This document shows positions 34,396-43,354 of a stretch of 64,000 nt of DNA, piece after piece. The first letter of the stretch is position 1. Each line of letters opens with the position of its first letter. The notes under the pieces are model-generated. The model was not told where the DNA came from. It searched no databases and worked only from the letters and a program-made list of their open reading frames with translations. The position numbers were made by a program, and so were the translations under genes. This DNA is from Flavobacterium sp. ALD4 (GTDB lineage: Bacteria; Bacteroidota; Bacteroidia; Flavobacteriales; Flavobacteriaceae), in the NCBI RefSeq assembly GCF_002836475.1, contig NZ_PJBJ01000030.1:806001-870000 (forward strand), read 5' to 3'.

Positions 34396-35250
34396 ATGAA
34401 AAATTATTTCGCCTGCCTGATATTAGGACTTGTTCTTTTGGCAGGCTGCCAATCAAAAGAAGCACAAACTACTAAAGAAGCTCCGCAAAAAATAGCTATG
34501 GTAAATGAGGTTGCAAACAAAACAGCCCCGCAAAAAGTGACCAATGATGCGGCCACCATTCTTTCAAAAAAGGAAGTCCCTATTCTGTGTTATCATAACA
34601 TTAAGAATTTTGAGACCAATGACGGTCCTATGACTAAAGTCTATTCAGTAAAACCGGCGGACTTTGCAGCACAAATGAAGGCATTGTCAGCAGCAGGCTA
34701 TCATACTATTTTGCCAGCGCAACTATACGACTATTTACTGCACGACGGCCCGCTGCCTTCAAAACCAATCATGATCACCTTTGACGATACCCGCGGAGAA
34801 CAATACACAATAGGTGCCGCCGAAATGGAAAAATATGGCTTTAAAGGCGTGTTCTTTGTAATGACTGTGTCCATTAACCGTCCCAACTATTTGACAAAAG
34901 AACAAATTACAGCACTATCAGATACCGGTCATGTAATTGCAGCGCATACCTGGGATCATCACAGGGTAACGAAATACACTGGTGAAGACTGGAATACCCA
35001 ATTGGTAAAACCAAAGGCAAAACTGGAAGAAATCATAGGGGAACCAGTGACTTATTTTGCATATCCTTTTGGTTTATGGAATAAGGAAGCGATTCCTGAA
35101 GTAAAAAAGAGCGGATACCACATGGCCTTTATCCTTTCGACCAAAAGAGATTCAATCGATCCCCTTTACACCATCAGACGTATGATCGTTTCTGGTACTT
35201 GGACAACGGAAGGAATGATGAACTCTACGGAATCCACTTTTAGCAAATAA
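34396..35250 (+). CDS. Polysaccharide deacetylase (NodB domain) lipoprotein
   Basis: 284 residues. The lipobox LLAGCQ gives Cys18. The NodB domain shows PILCYHNI, the catalytic TFDD (Asp130, Asp131), the metal-binding H-x3-H in HTWDHH (184-189), then YFAYPFGLWN and a late RRMIV strand. Enzymes of this family remove acetyl groups from N-acetylglucosamine polymers outside the cytoplasm. The partner upstream is a barrel-like lipoprotein in the same operon. Confidence 0.92.
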   Translation: MKNYFACLILGLVLLAGCQSKEAQTTKEAPQKIAMVNEVANKTAPQKVTNDAATILSKKEVPILCYHNIKNFETNDGPMTKVYSVKPADFAAQMKALSAAGYHTILPAQLYDYLLHDGPLPSKPIMITFDDTRGEQYTIGAAEMEKYGFKGVFFVMTVSINRPNYLTKEQITALSDTGHVIAAHTWDHHRVTKYTGEDWNTQLVKPKAKLEEIIGEPVTYFAYPFGLWNKEAIPEVKKSGYHMAFILSTKRDSIDPLYTIRRMIVSGTWTTEGMMNSTESTFSK

Positions 35251-35619
35251 TACCATTTATAATTATTATAAAGTCATTTAGTATAATGCCGATATAATAT
35301 GAAAATAGTGCGATTTTTATTGGACTATATTGAATCTATAATTGATATAAGTTGAGATGACGCATACGCTGTCGTTCTTTGGCCTATCAATAAAATAATC
35401 TGAATTTTAAAGCAGTCCCCTTGCCATTAGAAAATAAAAAAGCCGCAATGATTGTCATCCTGACAACTGTTGCGACTTTTTTACTTAGAACAACATGGTG
35501 GCTATACGGTAACTCGTTACTATGCTGTCGCTATAGTCTTCTGCTTTAAAAATTATATCGACAAATTTTGTTCCATCAATTGCTCTCGATATAATTTGGA
35601 TATCGAATTCCCGTAATTA
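35251..35619. other. Intergenic region with hairpins
   Basis: About 370 bp. It contains a terminator-like hairpin (35438-35482) and a perfect 11-bp inverted repeat, AATTATATCGA at 35551-35561 and TCGATATAATT at 35586-35596. The second arm lies just upstream of the broken transglutaminase gene. No gene seen. Confidence 0.5.
35438..35482 (+). terminator. Long hairpin with T run
   Basis: GCCGCAAT ... GTTGCGAC outside and ATTGTCA/TGACAAC inside, followed by TTTTTT. Some mismatches in the outer stem. It probably ends the deacetylase operon. Confidence 0.6.
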
Positions 35620-36018
35620 TATTTCTCCCATGTTTTGTTACAACTCCTAAGAACTGCAGGCATTCCTTCAAGATATGTAAGCGGTTATATTTGCCCCAAT
35701 GAAAGTGGTCTACGGGGTGAAGGTGCAACCCATGCTTGGGTAGAAATTTATACGCCAAAACAAGGTTGGCTAGGCATAGACCCCACTAATAACATTTGGA
35801 CGATGGACAACCATGTAAAGCTATCGGTTGGATTAAATTTCACCGATTGTACACCCATAAAAGGAACTTTTAAGGGGTTATCAAAACAAACGCTTTCGGT
35901 TTTCGTTTCCATTGGGTATGAAGACGGGAGACATTTTGAGGAAATAAATGATGTTCAATTACAAGAGGTGTCGTCTGAATTTCAGAAAGAATTAGATCAT
36001 GCTGAACAACAACAATAA
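35620..36018 (+). pseudogene. Truncated transglutaminase-like protein
   Basis: The readable part, SHVLLQLLRTAGIPSRYVSG, then ATHAWVEIYTPKQGWLGIDP, is the second half of a transglutaminase-like domain, with the catalytic His (HAWVE) and Asp (IDPTN). The segment with the catalytic Cys is missing; a stop codon lies a few codons before SHV and no ATG opens this frame. The last codons run into Gln-rich repeats (AEQQQ). I regard it as a 5'-deleted remnant of a bacterial transglutaminase/protease-like gene. Confidence 0.75.
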
Positions 36019-36045
36019 CAACAATAACAACAATAACAACAATAA
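36010..36045 (+). repeat. Tandem 9-bp repeat CAACAATAA x4
   Basis: Four perfect copies. Each copy contains an in-frame TAA in the reading frame of the truncated transglutaminase (Gln-Gln-stop). Slippage here would not extend the protein. Confidence 0.85.
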
Positions 36046-36061
36046 TGGAACAACTTATAAC

Positions 36062-36093
36062 AAAAAAAGCGAATCATACGATTCGCTTTTTTT
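36062..36093. terminator. Bidirectional terminator
   Basis: A-rich AAAAAAAGCGAATC, loop ATAC, GATTCGCTTTTTTT: perfect 14-bp stem with T runs on both strands, between convergent genes. Confidence 0.88.
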
Positions 36094-36123
36094 AGTTTAT
36101 TGCGCCATACAATAGCGCTATAA

Positions 36124-37413
36124 TTATTTATTGGACAACCAGGACTGTGGATTGGTGTAAGTAGTGTTTTGTAACAGTAAAAATTTAATTACCGTTTTAC
36201 CCGTATCTCCATTCGTTCTCACTCTGCCTAGACTTTGCTTGATGCTTATCTTATCCCCTTTGTTCACAGACACTGAACTTAAGTTTTGATAGATGGTAAA
36301 ATAATCCCCGTGTTGTACCATTACAGCTTTATTTACCGGTGACAGCACCATAATACTGGCTACTTCTCCGCCAAAAACCGCTCTTGCCGTAGCGCCTTCA
36401 TTAGTGGTGATTTCGACACCGCTATTATGAATTACCAGCGTATTGTAAATAGGATGTGCCTGATCTCCGTACCCTAATGATATAAACCCTTTCTCGACAG
36501 GCCAAGGAAGACTTCCCCTGTTTGCTTTAAAACTATCCGCAATCAACTTATCTTCTGGCGTCAACGCTATTCTAGAAGAGGATACAGGTTCCTTAGCCAC
36601 TGCAGCAGCAACTTCTTTAGGACTTGCATTAGATTTTAATGCCAAAGCTCTCGCTTTAGCTTTCTCCAATGCCGCTTTTCTGTTCGCTTCAGCAATCGCT
36701 TCGCGAATCAAACGGTCAATTTGTTTGTCGATTGTTTTGGACTCCCGTTGTTTTTTTCGAATGTCAGATACAATTCTGTTTTTATCTTTCTTGATAGAGT
36801 TCACTAACTTCTCCTGTTCTTGCTTTTCTTTTACAAGCGTCTCTTTTTCTTTCTTATTTTCAACTAAAAGCTTTTGTTTAGCAACTTTTTGAAGGTTTAA
36901 TTTATCATTAAATTCAACCAGTTGGGTTGACTTGGTATTTATTTCTTCTCCTTGGTTTTTTCTAAAACTGGTATATTGCTTCAAATACTGCGCTCTTTTA
37001 TAGGCTTGTAAAAAATTCTCAGCAGACAGTATGAACATCGCCCGGCTTTGTTCTGAACGGCTTTTGTAGGACTTTACAATCATCTGAGCATAATCTTCTT
37101 TAAGAACTAAAAGTTCCTTGTTCAGTTTATTAATTTTCATTTGATTAATATACATATCGTTAGCCAAAAGCTTAGTTTGCTTTTCGGTAGTATTAATCAA
37201 GGTTTCTTTTAGTCTGATCTTGTTTTTTTGAATTAAAAATATATTCATTGCCGATTTTTCCTTTGACTTAACATTTGTCAACATTTTCTCGTTTTCTCTA
37301 ATCTCCCTTTGGATTTCGGCTTTTCGTTGTTCTAACTTTTCTTGTTGTGAAGACTGACTCCACATCATAGAAGTCATGCACATAAACAGTAGGCTAAGGA
37401 GAAATTTTGGCAT
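36124..37413 (-). CDS. EnvC/NlpD-like murein hydrolase activator with degenerate LytM domain
   Basis: 429 residues. The signal peptide is followed by a long coiled coil (about 20-260) and a C-terminal M23 (LytM) domain. The domain lacks the zinc ligands of active peptidases: the H-x3-D position reads HNSGVE, and the late H-x-H strand reads VIKFLL. QHGDYFTIYQNLS is kept. That is the pattern of EnvC-type activators, which stimulate amidases during cell division instead of cutting peptidoglycan. It is the last gene of a minus-strand run with DUF4292 and a TPR protein. Confidence 0.9.
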   Translation of the reverse strand: MPKFLLSLLFMCMTSMMWSQSSQQEKLEQRKAEIQREIRENEKMLTNVKSKEKSAMNIFLIQKNKIRLKETLINTTEKQTKLLANDMYINQMKINKLNKELLVLKEDYAQMIVKSYKSRSEQSRAMFILSAENFLQAYKRAQYLKQYTSFRKNQGEEINTKSTQLVEFNDKLNLQKVAKQKLLVENKKEKETLVKEKQEQEKLVNSIKKDKNRIVSDIRKKQRESKTIDKQIDRLIREAIAEANRKAALEKAKARALALKSNASPKEVAAAVAKEPVSSSRIALTPEDKLIADSFKANRGSLPWPVEKGFISLGYGDQAHPIYNTLVIHNSGVEITTNEGATARAVFGGEVASIMVLSPVNKAVMVQHGDYFTIYQNLSSVSVNKGDKISIKQSLGRVRTNGDTGKTVIKFLLLQNTTYTNPQSWLSNK

Positions 37414-37436
37414 CTTAAAAATATATTTTTGCGAAT

Positions 37437-38210
37437 TTACTTAATTATAATTCTATTGTAACCATTTGGAACACTATAAGGAAAAGAAAGTGCTTCATTA
37501 AATGTTATGTTATTGTAATCTAAATCAATCACTGATTTCCCTTTAGGCTGAAACGTATTAATCACCACGCTACCTGGCAACATTGTTTCTTTGTATTCCT
37601 TGATGTCTGAATAGGCTACCTGAATCATTCTGCCTTCGGCTGTTTGTGTAATTTCTTGTTTTTGAATACTAAAATTTCCGGCGTTGATATAGAATGTTTT
37701 TTTTGTATTGTTATTTGCCAAATCATCCAATCGATACAATTGCTCTCCTAACGATTCTTTGTATTTTCCTTTAGACAAATCATCCAAGGCTTCGCCTAAC
37801 AACATGTTTTGAATTTTGTTAAAATCCAAATCAGTTCCCAACCATTGGCTTAAAGCGCTAAAGTCACCATCGAAATACGTACCTCTTATTTTTTCATAAT
37901 AACTCACCGATGTTGGTGTTATGCTTGCTTTAGCCATCGTAATCCCAAGAAAACGGATACTAACCAGAATCTGTTCGTCTTTCTTAATTTTGATTTCGGC
38001 GGTAACATTCTGTGACGATCGGTCATCTGAATATTTAGCATCAGCCTTTATATATAATGTGGAAAAATCGCTTTTATTGTTATAGTGATTCGCTATTATT
38101 TTACTTGACTTTAAATACGTAACCGGAACGGTGGCTCCTGTCACAATCGCTTTCGACTTACACGAAAATAGTAGGACAGCAACTGCCAGTACTGCTAAAA
38201 ATTTATTCAT
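37437..38210 (-). CDS. DUF4292 family lipoprotein
   Basis: 257 residues with lipobox LLFSCK (Cys17). The mature protein is strand-rich (FSTLYIKADAKYSDD, LVSIRFLGITMAKASITPT, MIQVAYSDIKEYKETMLPG), resembling lipoprotein-carrier folds such as LolA/LolB. DUF4292 is a Bacteroidota family found exactly in this neighbourhood between an EnvC-like gene and a TPR gene. The function is unknown; trafficking of lipids or lipoproteins is a guess from fold. Confidence 0.87.
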   Translation of the reverse strand: MNKFLAVLAVAVLLFSCKSKAIVTGATVPVTYLKSSKIIANHYNNKSDFSTLYIKADAKYSDDRSSQNVTAEIKIKKDEQILVSIRFLGITMAKASITPTSVSYYEKIRGTYFDGDFSALSQWLGTDLDFNKIQNMLLGEALDDLSKGKYKESLGEQLYRLDDLANNNTKKTFYINAGNFSIQKQEITQTAEGRMIQVAYSDIKEYKETMLPGSVVINTFQPKGKSVIDLDYNNITFNEALSFPYSVPNGYNRIIIK

Positions 38211-38220
38211 TTTAATTTTA

Positions 38221-39561
38221 TTATTTTAATAATTGGTTGGCTTTGGAAAAATAGAAATCCTTTTTCTTTTCATCTCCTAAACCATGATACGCTTCACCAA
38301 GTTGTATGTTGAAGTTTATTTCTAATGCCTTGTCGTCTACCAGATAATCCAGTCCTATTTCCAACATTTCTTTTGCTTTTTTAAATTGAGCCAATTGATT
38401 ATATGCTAAACCGGAATAATAATAAAACTGTGGCTGTGCCGGAAACACATCCACCATATCCATGGCTTTTTTTGCTGCCTTTTCAAACTCTTTTATCTCG
38501 GTATATGCCTGAAGCAAAAGTAAATTCGTTTCAATATCGATCTCCGTATTTTTAGCATTCGCTTTTTCATAATATCCAATAGCTTTATCCCATTGTTTCT
38601 TATTTTGATAAAACTTCCCAATTTCTTTGGCCACATTCACTTCCGGATCGCCATCAAAATAACCAACTGCTTTTTCTAAAGCAGGGGCAAACTGCGGATT
38701 TGCATTTACATAGATCAAGAATTCATTTAGAATCCGGTGTTTTATTTTAGAATCTATTTTGGCACTAGCCAAAGCGATATTCATTGCATTTATGGCTTTT
38801 TCTCCTTCATTATTCTCCAGATGGTACTTGAACAAACTGACTTGCGCCCATTCGGATGTGGGTATTGCTGTTTCCAATTTTCGTGCCGTTTCCAACACTT
38901 TATCGGTTTCATTGTTTTTAGAATACAGATAAATCAGCGAAATATAGTTCGATTCCTCTTTAGGGTACTTTTTGATTTGGTCAATTAAATTGGTGATTTC
39001 TGCATTCTGATATTTTCCCTGCGATAAAATCTGCATTTTGTAGGATTCCCTTCGTTCTGACTTTCCGGACGATTCATTGAGTTCATTGATGAGCTCCAAT
39101 GCTTTGTCAAATTGACTGGTGCTCATGTAAAGCGAAGTCAGATCTTCTTTAAATTTAGCGTCAAACGGGATTAGTTTGCCAATCGTTTTTATGGCGTTGA
39201 CATAGTCTTTTGTTTCATAATCGACGTCATACATTCCTACCCAAAACCATTTGTTTGTAGAATCAATTTGTGTCGCATGCTCAAAAGAACTATAGGCCTT
39301 TTTATACTCTTTTAAGGCCAAGTAATTTTTCCCCAATTCAAAATGAACGGTGGCATTCTCGGGTTCGATTTTTAAACATTGCTCCAAAGCCACAATCGCT
39401 TTATCGTAGTTTTCGATTGCTTTTTGCTTTAAGGACTCATAAAAATAATCGCTGAATTTATCACTATTTAACTTTATGTCTTCCGGTTCCGTTTGTGCCA
39501 ATAGCAATGCTGAATTGCTTAGCAAAACAAGAAGTAGAATATATAAAGCCGATTTTTTCAT
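38221..39561 (-). CDS. Secreted tetratricopeptide-repeat protein
   Basis: 446 residues from the ATG at 39561; an in-frame TTG upstream is not needed. The signal peptide ends near LLAQTEPED. At least ten TPR-like helical pairs follow (for example KAIVALEQCLKIEPENATVH, AIGYYEKANAKNTEI and QFYYYSGLAYNQLAQFKKAK). It acts as a protein-protein scaffold in the periplasm or at the outer membrane. It sits 10 bp upstream of DUF4292 in transcription order, so the three minus-strand genes from here to the EnvC-like gene form one operon. Confidence 0.9.
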   Translation of the reverse strand: MKKSALYILLLVLLSNSALLLAQTEPEDIKLNSDKFSDYFYESLKQKAIENYDKAIVALEQCLKIEPENATVHFELGKNYLALKEYKKAYSSFEHATQIDSTNKWFWVGMYDVDYETKDYVNAIKTIGKLIPFDAKFKEDLTSLYMSTSQFDKALELINELNESSGKSERRESYKMQILSQGKYQNAEITNLIDQIKKYPKEESNYISLIYLYSKNNETDKVLETARKLETAIPTSEWAQVSLFKYHLENNEGEKAINAMNIALASAKIDSKIKHRILNEFLIYVNANPQFAPALEKAVGYFDGDPEVNVAKEIGKFYQNKKQWDKAIGYYEKANAKNTEIDIETNLLLLQAYTEIKEFEKAAKKAMDMVDVFPAQPQFYYYSGLAYNQLAQFKKAKEMLEIGLDYLVDDKALEINFNIQLGEAYHGLGDEKKKDFYFSKANQLLK

Positions 39562-39577
39562 TGACTCTTTTTTTAAA

Positions 39578-39604
39578 CGCAACAGCTTATGTAAAGCTGT
39601 TGCG
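39578..39604. promoter_or_regulatory. Perfect hairpin in front of the TPR gene
   Basis: CGCAACAGCTT, loop ATGTA, AAGCTGTTGCG. The 11-bp stem ends 17 bp before the TPR start codon. There is no T run on the minus strand, so it may be an attenuator or RNA stability element. Confidence 0.55.
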
Positions 39605-39637
39605 AAATAGCTTTTTATGCGTTTCGGAGAAAATTCG

Positions 39638-40654
39638 TTATTCTAATACCGAATAATCTCCAATACTTATGCTAGTAAAATCACCGTCAAAACGAACATG
39701 ATTTCCGATCATGGCATTGTCCAACTTTGCATTGCTGATGTGTGCGTGTGTCTGAATCAAACTGTTTTTAATGACACTACCGGTAACATGACATCCTTTT
39801 CCCAAAGAAACATTTGGTCCTACAGTCGCGTTAATTAAAAACACATCCTCTCCAATATAACAAGGTGGAATAATTGTTGAATTGTCTATTCTGACATTTA
39901 TCGCCACTAAGGCTGCGTCTTCTTTCTGTAAAAAGCCCAGCATTCTGGAATTCGTTTCTACAGTTACATTTTTATTACCGCAGTCCATCCACTCGTCTAC
40001 ATTACCCGTTTTAAAGACTTTTCCTTTTGCCATCATTGCTTTAATCCCATCATTAATTTGGTACTCTCCACCATTTTGAATGTTGTTGTCTAAAACATTT
40101 TGCAGCTCCTCCTTTAAGTCACGTACCTCTTTAAAGTAATAGATTCCAATAACGGCTAAATCGCTGACAAAGTCTTGTGGTTTTTCAACCAGTTCAACAA
40201 TTTCATTAGCATCATTTAGCTTTACTACACCATAGGCTTCCGGCTGATCTACTTGTTTAACCCAAATAACAGCATCTGCTTCAGGATCAAGGTCAAAATC
40301 AGCTCTGATAAGCGTATCTGCATAAGCAATTACAGCTGGCCCAGAAAGCGATTCTTTGGCACACATAATGGCATGACCTGTTCCTAAAGGCTCCAGCTGG
40401 CGGTAAATAGATGCTTTCGCACCGAAGCTTTCTGCCAATTCTTTTAGACTTTTCACAAGATCATCTCCGAAAAAAGCGGGATCTCCTAATATGAAAGCGA
40501 TTTCGTCAATAGGCTCATTTAATATTTTGGCTATATCTTCAACTAAGCGGTGTACAATTGGCTTTCCTGCAATAGGAATCAATGGTTTTGGAATGGTTAA
40601 GGTATGAGGGCGAAGGCGAGAACCGCGTCCGGCCATTGGTACTATTATTTTCAT
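39638..40654 (-). CDS. Sugar-1-phosphate nucleotidyltransferase (RmlA/GlmU-like)
   Basis: 338 residues. The N-terminal nucleotidyltransferase domain has MAGRGSRLRPHTLTIPKPL (nucleotide-binding loop plus catalytic Arg and Lys), LGTGHAIMCAK and AYADTLI. The C-terminal part (about 250-338) is a left-handed beta-helix with hexapeptide-like text (IIPPCYIGEDVFLINATVGP). It makes an NDP-sugar, probably dTDP-glucose or a related compound, for surface polysaccharide synthesis. The flippase and dUTPase genes lie nearby on the same strand. Confidence 0.9.
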   Translation of the reverse strand: MKIIVPMAGRGSRLRPHTLTIPKPLIPIAGKPIVHRLVEDIAKILNEPIDEIAFILGDPAFFGDDLVKSLKELAESFGAKASIYRQLEPLGTGHAIMCAKESLSGPAVIAYADTLIRADFDLDPEADAVIWVKQVDQPEAYGVVKLNDANEIVELVEKPQDFVSDLAVIGIYYFKEVRDLKEELQNVLDNNIQNGGEYQINDGIKAMMAKGKVFKTGNVDEWMDCGNKNVTVETNSRMLGFLQKEDAALVAINVRIDNSTIIPPCYIGEDVFLINATVGPNVSLGKGCHVTGSVIKNSLIQTHAHISNAKLDNAMIGNHVRFDGDFTSISIGDYSVLE

Positions 40655-40771
40655 TTTTTATTGTTTTAATAACGAAGCTTTCGCAAAGTTCACAAAGTTT
40701 ATTTATTTCTTTATTCTGTTATTTTTACAGTTGTACAATTGATTCTACAAACTGAATACGGAGTCTTAAAA

Positions 40772-41206
40772 CTACTTCACTCCTGTACTTCCGAATCCGC
40801 CTTCTCCACGTGATGTTTCAGATAATTCCTGAACTTCAATCCAGTCAGCGCGTTCGTGTTTAGCAATAATCAGTTGTGCGATACGTTCTCCGTTTTGGAT
40901 CACAAACGTTTCATTGGATAAATTTACTAAAATCACACCAATTTCACCACGATAATCTGCATCAACTGTTCCGGGGCTGTTCAACACCGTTATTCCATTT
41001 TTAAAAGCCAGTCCGCTTCTTGGTCGTACTTGCGCTTCAAAACCTATCGGTAATTCGATAAAAAGACCCGTTTTAACTACTGTTCTCCCTAAAGGTTGTA
41101 AACTTATAGGTTCAGTAAGGTTTGCCCTTAAATCCATTCCCGCAGAAGCTATGGTCTCATAGTTAGGCAAAGCATGTTGTGATTTATTGATAATGTTTAT
41201 TTTCAT
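40772..41206 (-). CDS. dut: dUTP diphosphatase
   Basis: 144 residues. All five trimeric dUTPase motifs are present in order: [50 protein letters not shown] and the C-terminal P-loop-like [10 protein letters not shown]. It hydrolyses dUTP to dUMP, keeping uracil out of DNA and feeding dTMP synthesis. The start ATG is unambiguous. Separated from the flippase gene by a spacer holding a dispersed repeat. Confidence 0.97.
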   Translation of the reverse strand: MKINIINKSQHALPNYETIASAGMDLRANLTEPISLQPLGRTVVKTGLFIELPIGFEAQVRPRSGLAFKNGITVLNSPGTVDADYRGEIGVILVNLSNETFVIQNGERIAQLIIAKHERADWIEVQELSETSRGEGGFGSTGVK

Positions 41207-41261
41207 GTTTTTTATTTTAATTCAGTGACAGGTCTTGACTTGTTCTACTGATGTTTTTATT

Positions 41262-41340
41262 TATAGCCCTGATAGTAGCGGCATCCTTTTCTTGACTTTT
41301 TAGGAAAGAAAAGATATAGCGAATAGCAGGAAATAGCTCC
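41262..41340. repeat. Dispersed flavobacterial intergenic repeat
   Basis: AGCCCTGATAGTAGCGGCAT ... GATATAGCGAATAGCAGGAA with an inner hairpin CTTTTCTT/AAGAAAAG. I remember near-identical sequences between genes in many Flavobacterium genomes; that recollection is unverified. Confidence 0.5.
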
Positions 41341-41349
41341 TAACTATTT

Positions 41350-42807
41350 CTACCCTTTTATAATTTTCATCAGCGTTACTTTTTCATTGTGATAGATAAA
41401 ATATAGGAACACGATTAATAAACCGATTCCAACATAATAATTCTCTCTGAAACCATAAAACGATACGGCTGAAAAAAGTATCGATAGCGAGAGATAGCCC
41501 CCAATTTTTTTTAAATCATAAGGAATGGGATAATATTTGTTTCCCAAATAATAGGAAATAGTCATCATGCTTCCATAAGCAGCAATTGTCGCTATGGCTG
41601 AACCATAATAACTCATTGTAGGAATCAGTAGAAAATTAAGTGCTAAAGTAATGATGGCACCCACTATCGAAATATAAGCTCCGATGTACGTCTTGTCAAT
41701 CAATTTATACCAAACAGAAAGATTAGTATAAATTCCCAAAAAGAAATTAGCTAAAATAATTAACGGTACTACTTTCATCGCTTCCCAATATGAACTGTCT
41801 GGAATCATCAGCAGTTTAAAAAGATCAGCAAAAACGATTACCGACAATAATATAAATGATCCGAAAATAACAAAGTATTTGGTTACCATCGCGTAAGTTT
41901 GCGGGGCATTTTTATCATCAGAATGGCTGAAAAAGAATGGTTCAATTCCTAGGGTATACGCCGTTCTGTATAAAACCATGAACAAACCAAGCTTATAACA
42001 AGCGGAATAGACTCCTACTTCAGCTTCCGCAATGTTAGCCGGCAGCAATTTTGACAAAAGAATTTTATCGAATTGTTCGTTGATGGCAAAGGCAATTCCC
42101 GCCACCATTATAGGCGTTCCATATCGCATCATTCGTTTCCACAAATCAGTATCTATCTTCCAGCTCAAGTATACATAGTTAGGAAACAAGGCAACAAAGG
42201 TCAGTAAACTCGCAATAATATTAGCTAAGAATATATACCCTATTTGAAAGTTATCCACGTAGACAGAACTCAAAAAACCATGGGGATTTGCTTCTATAAA
42301 CATGGGGATATAAAGTAAAAAAACAACACTCAGAATCAGGTTAACCAACACACTTCCAATCTTTATTGCCGCGTACGCCATCGGTTTCTGATTCACCCTT
42401 AGTTTTGAAAATGGAATGATGACCAAGGCATCTAAAGCCAGAATCCAAATCGTATAAGTTATGTATTGGGAATCGATTCCCGACCAATCGGATAAACTAC
42501 TACGGAACAAGAGAGCGAGGACTAAAAATAAAATAGTTGTCCAAAAGATTGAAACCATCGACGTCTCCTCTACTACTTTTTTATTGGATTCCTTATTAAA
42601 AAACCTAAAAAAGGACGTTTCCATTCCGTAGGCTAGAACAACATTAAAGAATATCATGTAAGCAAAAATAACAGACACTTTACCGTACTCTGCTTTTGGA
42701 AGCAAATCAGTATAAAGCCGAACAAAGAAAAAACTGAACATTCTCGGCAATACTGTGGCGAGTCCGTAGATCGCAGTCTGTTTAAAAAGTTTTTTATATA
42801 ATCCCAA
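41350..42807 (-). CDS. Polysaccharide flippase (Wzx/MATE-like)
   Basis: 485 residues with about 12-14 transmembrane segments evenly spaced. The N-terminus GLYKKLFKQTAIYGLATVLP, then RMFSFFFVRLYTDLLPKAEYG, is characteristic of the oligosaccharide flippase family. Central YGTPIMVAGIAFAINEQFDK and the late NFLLIPTMSYYGSAIATIAA fit the fold. It flips lipid-linked oligosaccharide across the inner membrane. Context (nucleotidyltransferase upstream in transcription order) supports a surface polysaccharide role. Confidence 0.92.
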   Translation of the reverse strand: MGLYKKLFKQTAIYGLATVLPRMFSFFFVRLYTDLLPKAEYGKVSVIFAYMIFFNVVLAYGMETSFFRFFNKESNKKVVEETSMVSIFWTTILFLVLALLFRSSLSDWSGIDSQYITYTIWILALDALVIIPFSKLRVNQKPMAYAAIKIGSVLVNLILSVVFLLYIPMFIEANPHGFLSSVYVDNFQIGYIFLANIIASLLTFVALFPNYVYLSWKIDTDLWKRMMRYGTPIMVAGIAFAINEQFDKILLSKLLPANIAEAEVGVYSACYKLGLFMVLYRTAYTLGIEPFFFSHSDDKNAPQTYAMVTKYFVIFGSFILLSVIVFADLFKLLMIPDSSYWEAMKVVPLIILANFFLGIYTNLSVWYKLIDKTYIGAYISIVGAIITLALNFLLIPTMSYYGSAIATIAAYGSMMTISYYLGNKYYPIPYDLKKIGGYLSLSILFSAVSFYGFRENYYVGIGLLIVFLYFIYHNEKVTLMKIIKG

Positions 42808-42845
42808 AATGGTACTTCTTATTAATATTTAGAGGACAAAAATAA

Positions 42846-43343
42846 CTAATTCTTTGGTTTAATCTCTGATCGATTAGCAATCATTGGTCTTTCTTTTATT
42901 GCCTCGATGGTATAAAAAAAAGTTTCGTTCTTTTTTCTATATTCTAATACCGCCTCGGTGGGTTGTAAATCGAATTTTGGTTTGGCAATAACAGGCGCTT
43001 TGTTACCATACTCTTTTAAGGAATCGCTGTCTAAAATTAAATCTTGCTTTGTTGGAACATCATAAAAACGAGCCACAAAAACCCTATCATTCTCTTCTTC
43101 AAGTACAGCTACCTGATTTCGAAAATAGACTTTATTCAACGTAATTCCTTTCTTAAGCGGTTTCTCGAACTCGATATAAAAATCATTACCGGTTCCAACT
43201 TGACCTCCTCCTGTGTTTATTTTTTGAAAGTACGCCGCCGCTATTTTTTGTGGAAAATCCATTTGACTATTCTGTTTAGACGCACAAAAAGATAGACTTC
43301 CTGTCATCAAAATTAAGACCACTATTTTTTTAATATAACCCAT
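42846..43343 (-). CDS. Hypothetical lipoprotein (165 aa)
   Basis: 165 residues with lipobox LSFCAS (Cys19). The mature part contains GGGQVGTGNDFYIEFEKPLK, strand-rich and probably an immunoglobulin-like small domain. No named family recognised, though I believe it is conserved in Flavobacteria. It starts 11 bp after the GNAT gene ends and lies before the flippase gene, so all three may be co-transcribed. Confidence 0.78.
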   Translation of the reverse strand: MGYIKKIVVLILMTGSLSFCASKQNSQMDFPQKIAAAYFQKINTGGGQVGTGNDFYIEFEKPLKKGITLNKVYFRNQVAVLEEENDRVFVARFYDVPTKQDLILDSDSLKEYGNKAPVIAKPKFDLQPTEAVLEYRKKNETFFYTIEAIKERPMIANRSEIKPKN

Positions 43344-43354
43344 TGCAAAATGAT

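Noticed and set aside
36010..36045. CRISPR-like array
   Set aside because: The 9-bp units are contiguous with no spacers; it is a simple tandem repeat.
36046..36096. Tiny frame MEQLITKKANHTIRFF
   Set aside because: It is only the translation of the bidirectional terminator hairpin.
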